From Bryobacterales bacterium (GTDB lineage: Bacteria > Acidobacteriota > Terriglobia > Bryobacterales > Bryobacteraceae), in assembly GCA_009697495.1 (NCBI GenBank), contig SHUN01000240.1, forward strand, positions 1 through 5,659: 5,659 nucleotides of DNA. The letters run 5' to 3'. The position numbers and the translations under genes are program-made. Numbering within the stretch: position 1 is the stretch's first letter; every line of letters starts with the position of its first letter. This document shows, piece after piece, positions 5,640 through 5,659 of this stretch. The notes below the pieces were generated by a model. It saw nothing but the letters and a program-made list of their open reading frames with translations. It was not told the DNA's origin and ran no database searches.

Positions 5640-5659
5640 TGGTCCCGGACCGAGCCGCG
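5639..5659 (+). CDS. Start of a further operon gene (partial, unidentified)
   Basis: An ATG at 5639-5641 overlaps the tonB stop by one base (TGATG), and the frame is open for the seven codons left in the window (MVPDRAA). The overlap continues the tight spacing of the operon, which supports a real start, but seven residues do not allow identification. Confidence 0.35.

Noticed and set aside
1..5659. CRISPR array, tRNA or rRNA gene, insertion sequence, or phage or defence genes
   Set aside because: No regularly spaced repeats, tRNA-like cloverleaf, rRNA signature or transposase motif was found by reading. All larger genes are ordinary housekeeping or envelope genes.

Overview
The window looks like a chromosomal segment of a GC-rich diderm bacterium. 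The best guess is an acidobacterium of the Solibacter/Bryobacter type. Reasons are the gene order fabZ-lpxA-lpxI-Gfo/Idh-tonB, the use of LpxI rather than LpxH, and a TonB C-terminal domain of the form often seen in Acidobacteria. This assignment is inference from remembered family resemblance, not from a search.

Layout. Positions 2-70 hold the last 22 codons of an unidentified rightward gene. Positions 71-419 have no convincing gene. That stretch carries a stacked hairpin with a T-rich tail (104-137), which fits a terminator for leftward transcription, and an 11-base inverted repeat around 135-255. Positions 420-1559 (minus) encode an M20 zinc peptidase of the carboxypeptidase G2 type with all metal ligands present. 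Only 24 bp separate its start from fabZ on the plus strand. From 1584 to the right edge the plus strand is one tightly packed operon: fabZ (1584-2027), lpxA (2034-2810), lpxI (2813-3637), a Gfo/Idh/MocA oxidoreductase (3634-4587), a TonB-family energy transducer (4584-5639), and probably the first codons of a further gene at 5639. Gaps are 6 and 2 bp, followed by 4-, 4- and 1-base overlaps.

How the genes work together. LpxA puts a 3-hydroxyacyl chain on UDP-GlcNAc, the first step of lipid A synthesis. FabZ dehydrates 3-hydroxyacyl-ACP and so competes with LpxA for the same acyl donor. LpxI later hydrolyses UDP-2,3-diacylglucosamine to lipid X (2,3-diacylglucosamine 1-phosphate) and UMP. The oxidoreductase could act on a nucleotide sugar of the same pathway. 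TonB energises transport through the outer membrane whose outer leaflet the other genes help build. The operon reads as an outer-membrane biogenesis cluster.

No previously undescribed system is evident. Points worth a second look are the variant active-site motif in LpxI, a likely near-leaderless extended -10 promoter for fabZ, the possible GnnA-like role of the oxidoreductase, and the structured intergenic region at 71-300.
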